NCBI GenBank assembly: GCA_963525745.1
Contig: CAURMH010000040.1
Location: 1-14,657 of the forward strand
Direction of reading: 5' to 3'
Source: CAURMH01 sp963525745
Lineage (GTDB): Bacteria > Pseudomonadota > Gammaproteobacteria > Enterobacterales > Pasteurellaceae
DNA: 14,657 nucleotides
Position numbers and translations under genes: made by a program. Positions 14,315-14,657 of this stretch are shown here, one piece after another (the stretch's first letter is position 1; every line of letters begins with the position of its first letter). The notes under the pieces were generated by a model. The model was not told the origin of the DNA and did not search any database. It saw nothing but the letters and a program-made list of their open reading frames with translations.

Positions 14315-14329
14315 TTTTAAGGATAAATT

Positions 14330-14343
14330 TTGATTAAACTCAA
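14330..14343 (+). promoter_or_regulatory. FNR binding site upstream of nrfA
   Basis: TTGAT-TAAA-CTCAA matches the FNR consensus TTGAT-N4-ATCAA at nine of ten positions. Two -10 candidates follow: TAAAGA at 14365-14370, which would put FNR near -41.5, and an extended TGCTATCTT at 14381-14389, which would put it near -59.5. Either spacing is compatible with FNR activation. Together with the NarP site it indicates anaerobic, nitrite-induced expression. Confidence 0.65.
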
Positions 14344-14488
14344 TATTTGCATGAGTTTTTGTCGTAAAGATTTTTCATTTTGCTATCTTATAGCATATCG
14401 GAATCTCTTTTTATTAATTATTTCAACACATTAATGAAAAAAGTTCTCATTTACTTTGTCTAGTCTACTTATTTATGGAGTAATTATC

Positions 14489-14657
14489 GTGAACGCATTG
14501 AGAAAAAGCTTACTCGTAGCAGCTTCTTTTGCAGCTTTCGGCGTATGTAATTCGGCGATGGCGGAATTAGTGTACAAACCGGTTGAGCAACCTGTCGAAG
14601 CACCTAACCCAAATCTAAAAATTGAAGCAGTAAATGAAAAATTTGCTGAGAAATATC
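14489..14657 (+). CDS. nrfA: Cytochrome c552 nitrite reductase NrfA, N-terminal fragment
   Basis: The first 56 codons of a gene cut by the window edge. The product begins with a GTG codon after a GGAG ribosome-binding site 8 bases upstream. It has a classical Sec signal peptide (charged NALRKS, then LLVAASFAAFGV, cleavage expected after NSAMA at residue 25). The mature start continues to KIEAVNEKFAEKY, which resembles the conserved EAxNExFAxxxPxQYxSW region of NrfA. NrfA is the periplasmic pentahaem enzyme reducing nitrite to ammonium with six electrons. No haem motif is reached within the window, so the call rests on the N-terminus and on the NarP/FNR regulatory region, which parallels the E. 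coli nrfA promoter. Another exported protein remains possible. Confidence 0.72.
   Translation, partial: MNALRKSLLVAASFAAFGVCNSAMAELVYKPVEQPVEAPNPNLKIEAVNEKFAEKY

Noticed and set aside
1..14657. CRISPR arrays, tRNA/rRNA genes, prophage or attachment sites
   Set aside because: The only short recurring sequence is the uptake signal, which is scattered and in both orientations. No tRNA cloverleaf, rRNA segment or phage gene was recognised by reading.

Overview
The window looks like chromosomal DNA of a member of the Pasteurellaceae. It carries 14 perfect copies of the 9-base Hin-type DNA uptake signal sequence (AAGTGCGGT or its complement ACCGCACTT) in 14.7 kb, about one per kilobase. Every intact gene reads as a gammaproteobacterial housekeeping gene, and base composition is moderately AT-rich by eye. 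The subtype fits the Haemophilus/Aggregatibacter/Pasteurella/Basfia side of the family rather than the Actinobacillus pleuropneumoniae side. I cannot fix genus or species by reading alone.

Layout. 1-622: one end of an IS3-family (IS150-like) insertion sequence, transcribed leftward, with complete orfA and the start of orfB. 672-3409: a decayed leftward locus. A TonB-dependent outer-membrane receptor pseudogene (N-terminal half only) is fused by a deletion to the C-terminal half of a PqqL-like M16 zinc protease pseudogene. Both halves also carry stop codons and single-base deletions. 3637-5731: dsbB and nhaB, leftward and closely spaced. 5856-8341: fadR, rsmE, yqgE and ruvX, rightward; the last three are tightly packed with TAATG stop/start overlaps. 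8528-11336: apt and dnaX, rightward. 11360-13284: a TRIC/YadS-family membrane protein gene and proA, leftward with an ATGA overlap, convergent with dnaX. 13387-14199: an unrecognised polytopic membrane protein, rightward. 14489-end: the first 56 codons of a gene that reads as nrfA (periplasmic cytochrome c nitrite reductase), preceded by good NarP and FNR sites.

How the parts relate. nhaB-dsbB divergent from fadR, and apt next to dnaX, are arrangements shared with enterobacteria. rsmE-yqgE-ruvX is the enterobacterial cluster without gshB. The receptor/protease pair resembles protease-associated protein import systems (FusA/FusC, YddB/PqqL type), but it is clearly dead here: the protease catalytic half and most of the receptor barrel are gone. 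The IS lies about 50 bases beyond its 3' end.

I found no CRISPR array, tRNA, rRNA, prophage or convincing new system. The items most worth following are the decayed receptor/protease locus, the NarP 7-2-7 plus FNR architecture before nrfA, the cluster of three uptake sequences around the ruvX-apt gap, and a dnaX gene without the usual frameshift heptamer.
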